Below, piece by piece: positions 1-13,200 of a stretch of 52,509 nucleotides of DNA (within the stretch, counting starts at the first letter, position 1; each line of letters opens with the position of its first letter). The stretch is from Pseudomonas sp. RGM2987 (GTDB lineage Bacteria > Pseudomonadota > Gammaproteobacteria > Pseudomonadales > Pseudomonadaceae): contig NZ_JALJDX010000189.1 of the NCBI RefSeq assembly GCF_022952855.1, forward strand, positions 1-52,509, given 5' to 3'. Under the pieces are notes generated by a model. It was not told the DNA's origin and searched no databases. It worked only from the letters and a program-made list of their open reading frames with translations. A program made the position numbers and the translations under genes.

Positions 1-32
1 TGTCAGCTGAATCCTCATTCCTGACACGCCGC

Positions 33-58
33 ATTCGCGAGCAAGCCCGCTCCCACAA
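33..58. repeat. Single REP element (half palindrome)
   Basis: A single copy of the GTGGGAGCGGGCTTGCTCGCG-type arm, read on the minus strand. It belongs to the same family as the paired elements inside the NRPS genes. It lies just downstream of the esterase stop codon, where REPs commonly sit. No second arm is visible within the window. Confidence 0.75.
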
Positions 59-73
59 GGGCGGTGTGTTGTC

Positions 74-1036
74 TTAAGGATTCAGCGCAGTCCGAAGCGC
101 CTCGCTCAACTGCCCATACACCTCATTGATCTCCGGCACCACGCTCTGCAAGCGCAGGAAATCGTGGATCAGTGCGCTGTACTCGATCACTTCCACCGCA
201 ACGCCCTGCGCCTGCAAATGCCGGGCATAGGCGCGGCCTTCATCGAGCAAGGGGTCATGCCCGGCCAGGGCGATCAGGGCGCGAGCCATGCGTGGGTGTG
301 CCTCGGCCAGCAACGGTGAAAAGCGCCAGTCCAGGCGATCAGCCGGCTCGTTGGCGTAGTGCCGGTAGAACCATTCCAGGGTTTGGCTTTCCAGCAGATA
401 GCCTTCGCCGAACAGTTCGGTGGAGGGGCTGCTGGTCGAGGCGTCGGTCACCGGATAACACAACAGTTGGAAGCATGGCGTGACTGCCAGCGCGCCCGGC
501 TCCAGCGCCGATTGCAGCGCCAGCACGGTTGCCAGGGTCGCACCAGCACTGTCACCGCCCAAGGCCACGCGGCTGATGTCCAGGCCTTCGGCACGGGCCT
601 GTTGCGCAAGCCAGGCCAGGGCATCGGCGCCGTCGTTCAGTGGCGTCGGGAACCGGTGCTCGGGGGCCAGCCGATAGCCCACCGACAACACCGCGCAGGG
701 CGTGCGTGCGCAGAATTCGCGGCAGACCCCGTCATGGGAATCGAGACTGCCGACCACGTAGCCGCCGCCGTGAAAGTACACCAGCACCGGCAACACCCAG
801 GCTGTCGCCGTGGCAGGTCGATACAACCGCAGCGTCAGCGGCGCACCGTCCCGTGCGACACATTCGTGGGCCGCGCATTGCACATCCGCCGGGGCGCCCC
901 AGCGCAACTGCACGGTGGTGCGCTCGAACGCTTCACGGGCCTGGGCCGGCGTCGAGAGGTGAAACGGCCCGGCGCCGTCCGTCTGGCTTTGGTCGGCCAG
1001 GTCGAGGAAGGCGTTGAGTTCCGGATGCAAGGACAT
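74..1036 (-). CDS. Alpha/beta hydrolase (HSL-type esterase/lipase)
   Basis: A 320-residue serine esterase of the hormone-sensitive-lipase family. The oxyanion-hole motif HGGGYVVGS is near residue 89, the nucleophile elbow GGDSAGA is near 161-167, and the acid (GHDPLLDEG) and histidine (IHDFL) follow near the C-terminus, so the triad looks complete. The start at 1036 is chosen because AGGAAAC precedes the ATG; the longer reading runs into a REP element and has no family support. It lies 250 bp downstream of the last NRPS gene on the same strand, separated by a REP hairpin, so co-transcription is possible but not shown. The natural ester is unknown. A role in tailoring or hydrolysing the NRPS product is only a guess from position. 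Confidence 0.9.
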   Translation of the reverse strand: MSLHPELNAFLDLADQSQTDGAGPFHLSTPAQAREAFERTTVQLRWGAPADVQCAAHECVARDGAPLTLRLYRPATATAWVLPVLVYFHGGGYVVGSLDSHDGVCREFCARTPCAVLSVGYRLAPEHRFPTPLNDGADALAWLAQQARAEGLDISRVALGGDSAGATLATVLALQSALEPGALAVTPCFQLLCYPVTDASTSSPSTELFGEGYLLESQTLEWFYRHYANEPADRLDWRFSPLLAEAHPRMARALIALAGHDPLLDEGRAYARHLQAQGVAVEVIEYSALIHDFLRLQSVVPEINEVYGQLSEALRTALNP

Positions 1037-1093
1037 CACAGTTTCCTTATGAAATAGCCATGGATAAAAGACCAGGATTGACACCAACCCCCT

Positions 1094-1186
1094 GTTGCGA
1101 GGGAGCTTGCTCCCGCTCGGCTGCGCAGCAGCCGCAAAAAGCTGGGGGCCGCTTCGCGCCCCAGCGGGAGCAAGCTCCCTCGCCAC
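1094..1186. repeat. Paired REP element (GCGAGGGAGCTTGCTCCC class)
   Basis: Two inverted arms of the GCGAGGGAGCTTGCTCCCGC class enclose two smaller hairpins. It fills the gap between the NRPS stop and the esterase start. It is a different REP class from those inserted in the NRPS coding sequence. It could reduce read-through into the esterase or stabilise the upstream mRNA. Confidence 0.8.
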
Positions 1187-1286
1187 GGTATGCGCCTGGC
1201 AGTGCCATAGATACTGCGCCTGGCAGTGCCACAGTTACTGCGCCCGGCGGGCTCATCCTGGTTAAACAATAAACCCGCGCCTGGAT

Positions 1287-4200
1287 TCAGGCCGCCTGCT
1301 CCACACAATGCTCGATCAGCGCCTCCAGCTCCGCCTGGTACTCGCGCATCAGGCGCTCGACGGTCTCGGCGCGATAGCGGCGTTTGCTGAACACGCAGCG
1401 CAGGGCCAGTCGCCCGTCGTACACCTGCCCCACCACTTCCAGCCAGTTGCCCAATGCCGCGTGGGGGCTGTAGCAGCTGCCGTAGCTTTCGGCGGCCGGC
1501 ACCAGCAGCGCCTTGTCGTCGAAGCTCTGGTCGAACTGCCCCAGGTAGTTGAACGTCACCCGGGCCTGTGGCGCCCGGCCCAGGGTATCGGCCATCTGCT
1601 CACCGCTCATGTGCCGCAACACCCCGTACCCCAGGCCCTTGTTCGGCACGGCGGCCAACTGCCGTTGCACCGCACGCACCGAGGTGCCGATGTCGGCGTC
1701 AGGGGACGGGCTCAAGCGCACCGGGAACATGCTGGTGAACCAGCCCACGGTCCGGCTCAGGTCGATGTCCCGGAGCAGGTCCTCACGGCCATGGCCTTCG
1801 AGCTGGATCAGCACCGAAGCCTGCTCGCTCCAACGGCACAGCACCCGGCTCAGCGCTGTCAGCAGCACGTCGTTGATCTGCGTCTGGTAGACCGCTGGCA
1901 CCTGTTTGAGCAGTTGCTGGGTATGCAGCTCCGACAGGTTCAGGTACGCCACCGACTGGAACTGCACCTGGTTCTTGCCACGGGGGTTGTCGCACGGCAG
2001 TTCGCTGCCCGGTTGATCGAGCTGTGCCAGCCACCAGGCTTTTTCCTGCGCATCGAAATCCGCCGCGTAGGCACGCAGCCCCTCGGCCCAGGCCCGGTAG
2101 CTGCTGGTGCGGATCGGCAGATTCGGCGTGCGGCCATCGCTGTAGGCCTCATAGGCAGTCTGCAAGTCTTGCAGCAGTACACGCCACGACACCGTGTCGA
2201 TGACCAGGTGATGGATGACCATCAGCACGCGGATCTCACCATTGCCCAAGGTGACATGGGCGGTGCGCCACAGCGGCCCATTGTGCAGGTCGAGGCTGCG
2301 TTGCACCTGCTCGGCGTACAACTCGAGCTCGGCTTCATCCGCCACCTGGTGTTGCCACAGCAACGGTTCGCTCGCCCACTGCGCCTGGGTCTCGGCCAGC
2401 GACTGATAGTGTTGCAGGTAGCGCCCGCCCACTTCGCTGAAGCGCAAACGCAGGGCGTCGTGTTGCTGCATCATGCCCCGCAGCGCCAGTTCCAGCGCCG
2501 TCAGGTTCAAGGCCTGGCGGGCCCGCAGCATCAGCGCCTGGTTGTAATGATGCGGCTCGCTCATGTGCTGGTCGAACAGCCACTGCTGGATCGGGATGAG
2601 GTTGAACTGGCCCTCGACCGCGACCTGGGTCACGTCCTCGACGACCGCCGAAACCGTGCGCTCGCGCTGTTGGAAAATCGCCTCGATGGTCTGGCCGCGC
2701 ATCAGGTCGCGCAACTTGAGGTCCATCTTCAGTTCCGGGTGATTGCGCACCCGCGACACCACTTGCAGGCTGAGAATCGAATCGCCCCCCAGCTCGAAGA
2801 AGTTGTCGGTGATGCCGACCCGCTCGACCTGCAACACCTGCGCCCAGATCTGCGCCAACAACTGCTCGTCGCGTGTGCGTCCGGGCACATACTCGGCGCT
2901 CTTGAACTCCGGCTCCGGCAGGGCCCGGCGATCCAGTTTGCCGTTGGGGGTCACCGGCAACGCCTCCAGGCAGATGATCTGCGCCGGCACCATGTAGTCC
3001 GGCAACTGCGCACGCAGGTCAGCTTTAAGTTGATCGCCGATGGCCACACCGTCGGGTGTCACCACGTAGCCGATCAGTTGCTTGCCCGAGGCACCGTCCC
3101 GAGCGATCACCACGGCGTCGCTGACGTCTGCCTGTTGCCGCAGGCTGGCCTCGACCTCGCCCAGTTCGATACGGAAACCGCGAACCTTGATCTGATGGTC
3201 GATGCGTCCCACGTAATCGAGCACCCCGTCGGCCCGCTGACGCACCAGGTCGCCGCTGCGGTACAGCCGATCACCCGGCTGGCCGAACGGGTCCGGTACG
3301 AAACGCTCGGCACTCAGGTCGGCCCGGCGATGATAGCCACGGGCGATGCCCTGGCCGCCGATGTACAGCTCACCGGCAATGCCCGGCGGCAGCGGGTTGA
3401 GGCTCTCGTCCAGCACATACAAGGCACGCTCGCCCACCGCCCGGCCGATGGGCGCATAGGCCGCTTCGCAGCGCTGGCTGGCCGGCACCTTCCACAGCAT
3501 CGGCGTGACCACGGTCTCCGTCGGACCGTAGCCGTTGGTGAAGAACTGCGGACGCAGCGCGGCTTTCACTTGTTCGAAGGTCTGTTCCGGAACCGCGTCG
3601 CCACCAAAGCAGTACACCCGCACCGGCGGCGCCAGCCGGCTGTTGGTGGCGTATTCGGCCAACTGCTTGAGGTAGGCCGGCGGGAAACAGGCGATGGTGA
3701 TGCCATGTCGGTGCAAGGCATCAAAGGTCTGCTCCGGGGTCCACAGCGCCCCATCCCGGATCACCAGGGTGCCGCCGCTCAACAGCGTGCTCAACCAGCG
3801 CTCGTGGGCCCCGTCAAAGGCGAACGACATGAAATGCAGCTCGCGGGTGTGTTCGTCCATGTCATACAGCGCGGCGATGGCCTGGCAATGCATGCTCATC
3901 GGACCGTGGGCGACAGCGACGCCTTTGGGCCGACCGGTGGAACCGGAGGTGTAGATCAGGTAGGCCAAATTATCGCCGAGCACACCGCTGCGCGGCGCTA
4001 GCTCGCTGTAGCCATGGCCGTCGAACGTGTCGATGGCCAGGTGCGCCAGGCCTTCGACATTCGGCAGGCGCGCCTGGACGTGACTGTGAGTCAGCAACAG
4101 CGCCATGGCCGAGTCGTCGATCATGAACGCCAGGCGCTCAGGGGGATAGTCGATATCCAGCGGCACATAAGCCGAACCGCTTTTCATCACCGCCAGCAGC

Positions 4201-7200
4201 GCCACGACCATCTCCACCGAGCGCTCCAGGGCCACGCCGACCACCACTTCCGGGCCGGCGCCGAGCTCGATCAAGCGCTGCGCCAGGCGATTGGCCCGCC
4301 GTTCCAGCTCGCCATGGCTCAGGGTCTGCTCGCCACACACCAGCGCCGTGGCCTGCGGACGCGCCAGCGCATGACGGCTGATCAGCTCCGGCAACAACTG
4401 CGCCTGATAATCGGCGCCGGGCGCGGCGCTCCATTGCTCGAAGGCTTGCCACTGTTGAGCCGACAGGCGTTGCAGGTTGCCCAGCCGCGCCTGGGGCGCT
4501 TTGATCATCGCCTCCAGAGTGTCTTCCAGGCAGCGGCGGATCTGCTCCACGGCTTCGACGCTGAAGGCGTTGCGCAGGAACAGGTACTCGATGGACAACT
4601 GCTCACCGAGGTTGACCGCCAGGTCCATCGGGAAGTTGGTCACGTCATGGTTACGTGACTCGCCGAAGCTCAGCCCGGTGTCCTGCTGGTCCCCCAGGCG
4701 CTCATCGATCGGGTAGTTCTCGAACACGATGATGCTGTCGAACAACCCTTGCCCACCCAGCCCGGACCAGCGCTGGATATCCGCCAGCGGCGCATGGGCG
4801 TGCTCACGCAGGTCCAGGTTGTAGGCCTGCAACTGCTGCAACCATTGGTCCAGAGGTTGTCGAGGGTCCAGGGTCTGGATCACCGGTAGCGTGTTGATGA
4901 ACAGACCCAGAATGTTGTCGGCATTGGCCAACCCCGCCGGGCGCCCGGCGACGGTCGCGCCGAAGACCACGGTGTCCTGCCCGGTGAAGCGTTGCAACAA
5001 CAGCAGCCATGCGCCCTGGATCAAGGTGTTGGGGGTGATGTGCAAAGCCCGGCAAGCTTGCTGCAAGCGCTCGGTCTGCCCGGCGTCCCAATGGGAATAC
5101 AGCGCTTGGTGCCCCGGCAGCGCCTCGACGTGGCGCGGGTACATCGCCTGATTGAGCGAGGTCGGTTGCTCCAGCACCTGGAGCCGGCCGCGCCAGAAAT
5201 GCTCCAGTGCGCCCTGGTCCTGGCGTTGCAGCCACTGGATGAACTCGCGGTAACGCCCGTTACGGCTTTGCACCTGCCCGTGGGCATAGAACTGCAGCAC
5301 CTCGCCAAACAACCGCGAACTGCTCCAGCCATCCATCAGGATGTGGTGACAGGTCCAGATCATCTGGTAGCGGTCGTCTTCCAGGCGCAGCAGCAGTACC
5401 CGTTGCAACGGTGCCTGGCTCAGGTCGAAACCGGCCAGGTAATCGGCGGCGGCCCGTTCGCTGATGGCCTGCTCGATGCTGTCCTGGTCGCTGCTGTCCT
5501 GGTCGCTGCTGTCTCGCGAGCGCCAGTCCTCGACCTGCAACGGCAGCTCGACCTGGCGATGGACGACCTGCACCGGCGCGCCCAGGCCATCCTGCCAGTG
5601 GAAACTGGTGCGCAGGATGTCTTCGCGCTCGATCACCGAGGCCCAGGCACGGGCGAAACGTTCGGTGTCCAGGCCCTGCACCGGCAGGCTGATCTGGTTG
5701 ATGTACAGGCCACTGCTGTCGTCGGCCAGGGTGTGGAACAACATGCCATCCTGCATCGGCGACAGCGGGTAGATGTCCTCGATCTGCGCCACGGGCACCG
5801 GCAGCCGGTCCAGTTGTGCCTGGGTCAGGCGGGCCAGCGGGAAGTCCGAAGGGGTCAGGCCCCGGGACTCTTCGGTGCAGCAATGGTCGATCAGGTGCTG
5901 CAACGCCACGGCGTAGGCATCGGCCAATTGCTGGAGCGTGGCTTCGTCGAAGACATCGCGACTGAAGGTCCAGTCCAGGGACAGTTCGCCGTTGAACACC
6001 CGACCGTTGATGGTCAGCCAGTTGCTCAGCGCGACGTCATCGCCGTGACCGGCGCCACTGCCCTCTTCACTCGGCACGAACAGCGCCTGTTCATCGAAAC
6101 TCTGGTCGAACTGCCCGAGGTAGTTGAAGGTAATTCGCGCCTCGGGCAGCTTCGCCAGGCGCTGCTGGCTTTCTTCAGTGCCCAGGTAACGCAGCACGCC
6201 ATAGCCCAGGCCCTTGTTCGGCACTGCGCGCAGTTGCTCCTTGACCCGCTTGATCGAATCGCCCAGGTCGGCCGATGGGGTCAGCATCACCGGGAATAGG
6301 CTGGTGAACCAGCCCACGGTGCGGCTCAGGTCGACGCCGTCGAACAGTTCCTCGCGGCCATGGCCTTCAAGCTGTACCAGGCACGCCGGCTGCGCCGTCC
6401 ACCGGCAGATCACCTGGGCCAGGGCGCACAGCAGCAGGTCATTGACCTGGGTCCGATAGGCCGTTGGCGCCTGCTTGAGCAGGCGCTGGGTCTGCGCGGC
6501 GTCCAGCCGCGTGCTGACCGAACGGCCATGCCGCGAGGCCTGGCTGCCTTCCGGGCGGGCCCGTGGCAACGGCGGCAAGGGTTGGTCGAGTTGCCCGGTC
6601 CAATAGGCCAGTTCCCGCTGCAACGGCTCGCTGCGTGCGTAATCCTGCAACTGCGCGGCCCAGGCCTGGAACGCGGTGGTCTTGGCCGGCAGGGCAACCG
6701 GCTGCTGGGCGAGCAGTTGTCGGTAGGCGGTTTGCAGGTCTTCCAACAGCACCCGCCACGACACACCGTCCACCACCAGGTGGTGGATCGCCAGGTGCAG
6801 GCGGGAACTGCCGTCCTGCACCGCGATCAGGCTGCACCGCAGCAACGGCCCCTGTTGCAGGTCGAGGCTGCGTTGCGCCTGCTCGGCGATGGCCAGGATC
6901 TCATCGGCGTTCTCTGCGCTGCGCAGCCAGAGGTCCGGCACCTGCTCGCCCAGCACTTGGTGACTGGCGTGCCAGCGACCGTCGCTCGCCTGGGTGAAGC
7001 GCAGGCGCAGCGCATCATGCTGGGCCAGCACCTGCCCGAGCGCCTGGCGCAGGCAGGCCACGTCCAGTGGTTCACGTGGCGTCAGCATCACCGACTGGTT
7101 CCAGTGCTCGCGGTGCGGGATGTCGCTGGCGAAGAACCAGTGCTGCATCGGCAGCAGATGACTGTCACCGGTGACCGGGCCTTGATCGATGGCGCCGTCA

Positions 7201-10200
7201 TCGCTGGCGATGGCGACCCGGGCCAGGGCCTGGATGTTCTGGTGCAGGAACAGGTCCTTGGGCGTCAGGCCGATGCCTTGTTGCCGCGCACGGCTGACCA
7301 CCTGGATCGCGTTGATCGAATCGCCGCCCAGGGCGAAGAAGTTGTCGGCGGTGCCGACCCGGGCCACGCCGAGCACCGCCTGCCAGATCTGCGCCAGCGC
7401 TTGTTCAGTGGCGTTGACCGGCGCCGTGAAGTCCTGTTGCAACGGGGCCAGGTCCGGCGCTGGCAGCGCCTTGCGGTCGAGCTTGCCGTTCGGGCTCAGC
7501 GGCATCTGGTCCAGCAGGCTCAGGTGCGTCGGCACCATGTGCTCCGGCAGGGTCAGGCGTAGATGGGCCAACAGCACCTCGCGCAGCTCGGGCCAGTCGC
7601 GGGCCTCGCTCGCGCTGCCGACCACGTAGCCGCTCAGGACCTTGCCGCTCGGGCTGTCCTGGGCGACCACCACCGCTTCCCGCACGGCGGCGTACTCCAG
7701 CAGGCGCGCTTCGATTTCCCCCAGTTCAATGCGAAAACCACGGACCTTGACCTGATGGTCGATGCGGCCGATGTATTCGATCACGCCGTTGGGGCGATAG
7801 CGCGCCAGGTCACCGGTGCGGTACAGGCGCTCGCCCGCCACGAACGGGCTGACGACGAAACGCTCGGCCGTCAGTTCGGGACGCCGATGGTAACCGCGCG
7901 CCAGTCCCTGGCCGCTGAGGTACAGCTCACCATTGACGCCGCTCGGCACCGGGTTCAATTCGTCGTCGAGGATGTAGGTCATCAGGTTGCCGATCGGCTC
8001 GCCAATCGGCACCGCATCGCGGCCTTCATCGCGGCAGGTCCAATGGGTCACGTCGATGGCCGCTTCGGTCGGGCCGTACAGGTTGTACAGGTTGGCCTTC
8101 GGCAATTTGGCGAACACCTGCTGCTGGGCATCCACCGGCAGGGCTTCGCCGCTACAGACGATGCGGGTCAGGCTGGTGCAACGGCTGACGCTGGCATCGA
8201 GCATGAACGCTTGCAACATCGACGGCACGAAATGCAGGGTGGTGATGCTTTCGCGCTCGATCAGGCTGACCAGCTTCTGCGGATCGCGATGATCGCCCGG
8301 TGCCGCGACCACCAGGCGCACGCCGGTCATCAACGGCCAGAAGAATTCCCAGACCGACACGTCGAAACTGAACGGGGTCTTTTGCAGGACGCTGTCGCCG
8401 GCACCCAGCTCATAGGCCTGTTGCATCCAGCACAGGCGGTTGGTCAACGCCCCATGACTGTTGCCCGCGCCTTTGGGCCTGCCGGTGGAGCCTGAGGTGT
8501 AGATCACATAAGCGAGGTTCTGCGCCACCGCCCGGGCCGGTGGATTGTCGGTAGGATAGTCCCGCAGCCAATCGTCATTCCCATCCAGCACCAAGGTCTT
8601 GAGACCACCCCCTGTGGGAGCGAGCTTGCTCGCGATGGCGTCGGCACCCTCAACATCATCATTGACTGAACCACCGCTATCGCGAGCAAGCTCGCTCCCA
8701 CAGGACAGTGGTAGCTGGTCAAGCAACAAACCTTGGGTCAGCAACCATTCGATGCCACTGTCCTCGATCATGTAGGCCAGGCGCTCCGGTGGATACTCCG
8801 GGTCCAGCGGCACATAGGCGCCACCGGCCTTGAGGATCGCCAGCAGCCCGACGACCATTTCCACGCTGCGGTGCACGCAAATGCCCACCAGTACATCCGG
8901 GCCGATGCCGCGTTCGATCAGGCCATGGGCCAGGCGGTTGGCGCGGGCATTGAGTTCGGCGTAGCTCAACGCTTGCCCGTCGAACACCAACGCCTCGGCC
9001 TGAGGCGCACGCTCGACCTGGGCTTCGATCAACTGATGGACCGGTATGTGATTCGGATAATCGGCCCGGGTGCGGTTCCAGTCCTGGACGATCAGTCGCC
9101 GCTGTGCGCCGTCGAGCATCGGCAGTTCGCCGATGCGCTGGGCCGGGTTGGCGACAATCGCCCGCAGCAGGTTCAGCCAGTGCTCTGCCAGGCGGGCGAC
9201 GGTGGCCGGTTCGAACAGGTCGCTGGCATAGGTCAGCGCCGCGCCGAGGCCTTCGGCGTACTCGAAGGTGTCCAGGGCCAGGTCGAACTGTGCCGTGCCG
9301 CTGTCCCAGGTCAGTTGCTCCAGGCTCAAGCCGGGCAATGCCGCGAGATCGCGGCGAACCTCGCTGGCATGGTTGAACATCACCTGGAACAGCGGCGTGT
9401 GGCTCAGGTTGCGGGCCGGGGCCAGCAGCTCCACCAATTGCTCGAACGGCAGGTCCTGATGGGCCTGTGCACCGAGTGCCCGTTGCTTGACCTGACGCAG
9501 CAACTGGTCGAAGCCGAGGTTGCCTTCGATGTCGGCCTTGAGCACCTGGGTGTTGACGAAGAAACCCAGCAAACGCTCGGTTTCCACTCGATTGCGGTTG
9601 GCGACCGGCACGCCGACGCGGATGTCGTTCTGACCGCTGTAGCGGTGCAGCAACGTTTGGAAGGTCGCGAGCAACAGCATGAACAGCGTGCTGCCGTGCT
9701 GCTGGGCCAAGCGCTTGAGACCCTCGGCCAGGGCTGGCTCGATCACGATGGGCAGGCGTGCGCCGCGATAGCTCTGTTGCACCGGACGCGGCCGGTCGGT
9801 CGGCAACTCAAGAATCGGCTGCTCGCCGCCCAATTGCCCGAGCCAGTAATCAAGTTGGCGCTGCTGCTCCCCCTCCTCCAGCCATTGCCGTTGCCAGTGA
9901 GCGAAGTCGGCGTACTGGATCGGCAACGGAGCCAGCTCCGGCGCCTGGCCCTGGCTGAACCCGGCGTACAGCCGCAGCAAGTCGTCGACCATGACCTGCA
10001 TCGACCAGGCATCGGAGACGATGTGGTGCTGGGTCAGGATCAATACATGGTCATCGGCCGCCAGTTGCAGCAGCTTGACCCGCAGCAAGGGCCCACGTTG
10101 CAGATCGAACGGCTGTCGCGTCTCGGCCTCGATCAGGCCGCGCAAGACGTCCGCGTCGAGGGCCGCTGGTGCTGGTTCAATGACCAGGGAAACGGGTGCA

Positions 10201-13200
10201 GCTGGATCGATGCGTTGCACCGGCCGTTCGTTCTCCAGCAGGAATCGGGTCCGCAGGCTCTCGTGACGCGCCACCAACGCGTCGAAGCTGTGTTGCAGGG
10301 CCTCGCGGTCGAGGCTGCCGCGCAGACGCAGTGCCGCAGGAATGTGATAGGCGCTGCTGCTCGGTTCCAGCTGCCACAGGAACCACTGGCGTTGCTGGGC
10401 GTAGGACAAGGCCAGCGGTTGCTCCCGGGCCATGCGCGGGATGCTCGACTCTGCGCTCGCCGACGCGCTGTCCATGGCTTCGACAAACCCTTGCAGGCTG
10501 TCGTGGGCGAACAACAGGCGCAACGGCACCTGGAGCTGCAATTGCTGGCGGATGCGCGACGTCACTTGCGTGGCGAGCAACGAATGCCCGCCGAGGTCGA
10601 AGAAATTGTCCTCCAGGCCGACCCGAGGCACCTTGAGCACCTCGGCCCAGATCGCCGCCACGGCCTGCTGCCGGGGCGTGACCGGGGCGACATAGGTTTT
10701 CTGCCATTGACTGGCATCGGGTCGGGGCAGCTGTTTACGGTCCAACTTGCCGTTGGGCGTCAGCGGGAAGCGCGGCAGCAGCACCAGGTGCGTCGGCACC
10801 ATGTAATCGGGCAGGTTGACCTTGAGCCGGGCGATCAGGTTGTCGCGCATGGCGCCTTGCTGGTCGGGGTCCAGGGCCTGCGGTTCGACCTCTGGTACCA
10901 CGTAGCCCACCAGCACTGGCCCACCGGGCGCGTCCTGAGCCAGCACCGCGGCTTCACGCACGTTGTCCTGTTCCAGCAGGCGCGCTTCGATTTCCCCTAG
11001 TTCGATACGGAACCCACGGATCTTCACCTGATGGTCGATGCGCCCCAGGTATTCGAACAACCCGTCGGCGCCGACCTGATGCCGATGGCGCGCCAGGTCA
11101 CCGGTGCGGTAGAGCCGTTCGCCGGCCCGGAACGGATGCGGCACGAAGCGTTCGGCGGTCAATGCCGGGCGCTGGAAGTAACCACGGGCCAGGCCCTCGC
11201 CACCGATCAGCAACTCACCGGCGACGCCCTGGGGCACCGGCATCAGGTCGGCGCCGACGATGTACAGCGAGGTGTTGGCAATCGGCCCGCCCAGCCAGGG
11301 TTGCGCATCCGCGCTGCGCAGCGGATGCAGGGCCGACCAGATGGTGGTTTCCGTCGGGCCATAGAGGTTCCACACCTCGCCACCGAGGGCGAGCAGGCGC
11401 ACCGCCAGGTCCCGGGGCAATGCCTCGCCCCCGCACAAGCATTTGCAGCCGCGCAGGCCATCGGCGTTTTCGTTGTCCAGCAGCATGCGCCAGGTCGATG
11501 GCGTGGCCTGCACCACGTTGACCTGCTCGGCTTCGATCAATGCCAGCACCGCATAGGGATCCTGGGCCACGTCCTGGCCGGTCAGCACGATGCACGCGCC
11601 GACCATCAACGGCACATAGATTTCCAGGCCGAAAATGTCGAAAGAGAACGTGGTCAGCGACAACGCCCGATCCTCGGCCGTCATGCCCGGTGCCTTGGCC
11701 ATGCTCGCGACAAAGTTGCCCAGCGCACCATGGCGCACCATCACGCCCTTGGGCTTGCCGGTGGAACCGGAGGTGTAGATCGCGTAGGCCAGGTGCTCGG
11801 GATCGAGGCGCGTCGCCAGGTCGTCGCAGGCATAGCCGTCGAGCCAGTCACCGTCCTGATCCAATACCAATGTACTGACGCCGACACCGGCCCCTGTGGG
11901 AGCGAGCTCGCTCGCGATGGCGTCGGCACATCCGACATTGCCATTGACTGAACCACCGCTATCGCGAGCAAGCTCGCTCCCACAGGGGTTACGCAATGAG
12001 CTCTGGGTCAGCAGCAGCTCAATGCCACTGTCTTCGATCATGTAGGCCAGGCGATCCTGGGGGAACGCCGGGTCCAGCGGCAGATAGGCGCCGCCAGCCT
12101 TGAGGATCGCCAGCAGGCCCACCAACATGTGGGCGCTGCGCTCCACCGAGATCCCCACCAGCACATCGGCGCTCACGCCCAGGGCTTGGAGTTTTCTCGC
12201 CAGTTGATTGGCCCGGGCGTTGAGCTGCCCGTAGCTCCAGCGCTCGCCATCGATCACCAGTGCTGGAGCATCCGGGGTGCGCAGTGCTTGCGCCTCGAAC
12301 AGTCGATGGACGAACCCGGCCTCGGCGGCGGGCGCGATGGCCCGATTCCAGTCGTCGAGCTGCGCCTGTTGCTGCGCCACATCGAGCAACGGCAACTCAC
12401 CGATGCGCTGGCTCGGATCGGCCACGATCGCCCGCAACAGGTTCTGCCAATGCCCGGCCATGCGCGCCACCGTGCTCGCCTCGAACAGATCGCTGGCATA
12501 GATCAGCGCGGCCGCAAGCCCTTCGCTGTGCTCCACGGTTTCCAGGGTCAGGTCGAACTGCGCGGTGTGGCTGTCCCAACGCAACCCTTCGACCCGCAGC
12601 TCACCCACAGGGCCCTCACCCGCCGGACCCTGGGTCCGGTGATTGAACATGACCTGGAACAGCGGGCTATGGCTCAGGTTGCGCTCAGGCTGCAACGCCT
12701 CGACCAATTGCTCGAACGGCAAGTCCTGGTGGGCCTGGGCGCCGAGGGCGGTGTGCTTGACCTGTTGCAGCAAAGCGTCGAAGGCGTCCTGGCTTTGGAC
12801 GTCGCTGGCGAGCACCTGGGTGTTGACGAAAAAGCCGATCAGGCGCTCGGTTTCGACCCGGTTGCGGTTGGCCGTGGGCACCCCCACGCGGATGTCGTTC
12901 TGGCCGCTGTAGCGATGCAGCAGGACCTGGAACGCGGCCAGCAGGATCATGAACAGACTGACGCCTTCACGCTGGGCCATTTGCTTGAGGCCATTGGCGA
13001 GCGCCTTGTCGACCGCCAGTTCCAGGCGCGCGCCGCGGTAGCTCATCACCGCCGGTCGAGGAAAGTCGGTGGGCAGCTCCAGGACCGGTTGCCGACCGCC
13101 CAGGCGGGCGGTCCAGTATTGCAACTGGCGCTCGCGCTCACCAGCCTCCAGCCAATGCCGCTGCCAGATGGCGTAGTCGGCGTACTGGATCGGCAGCGCC

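Noticed and set aside
1047..1308. Short ORFs in the gap between NRPS and esterase on both strands
   Set aside because: They are made of REP palindrome sequence and lack ribosome sites.
1308..4001. Long open frame (897 aa) on the plus strand opposite the NRPS
   Set aside because: It is antisense to a clear E-A-T region, has low-complexity composition rich in Gln, His, Arg and Leu, and shows no domain. Such shadows are usual in high-GC NRPS DNA. The same applies to plus-strand frames at 8733-11000, 17615-20308, 26479-29049 and 31696-34983.
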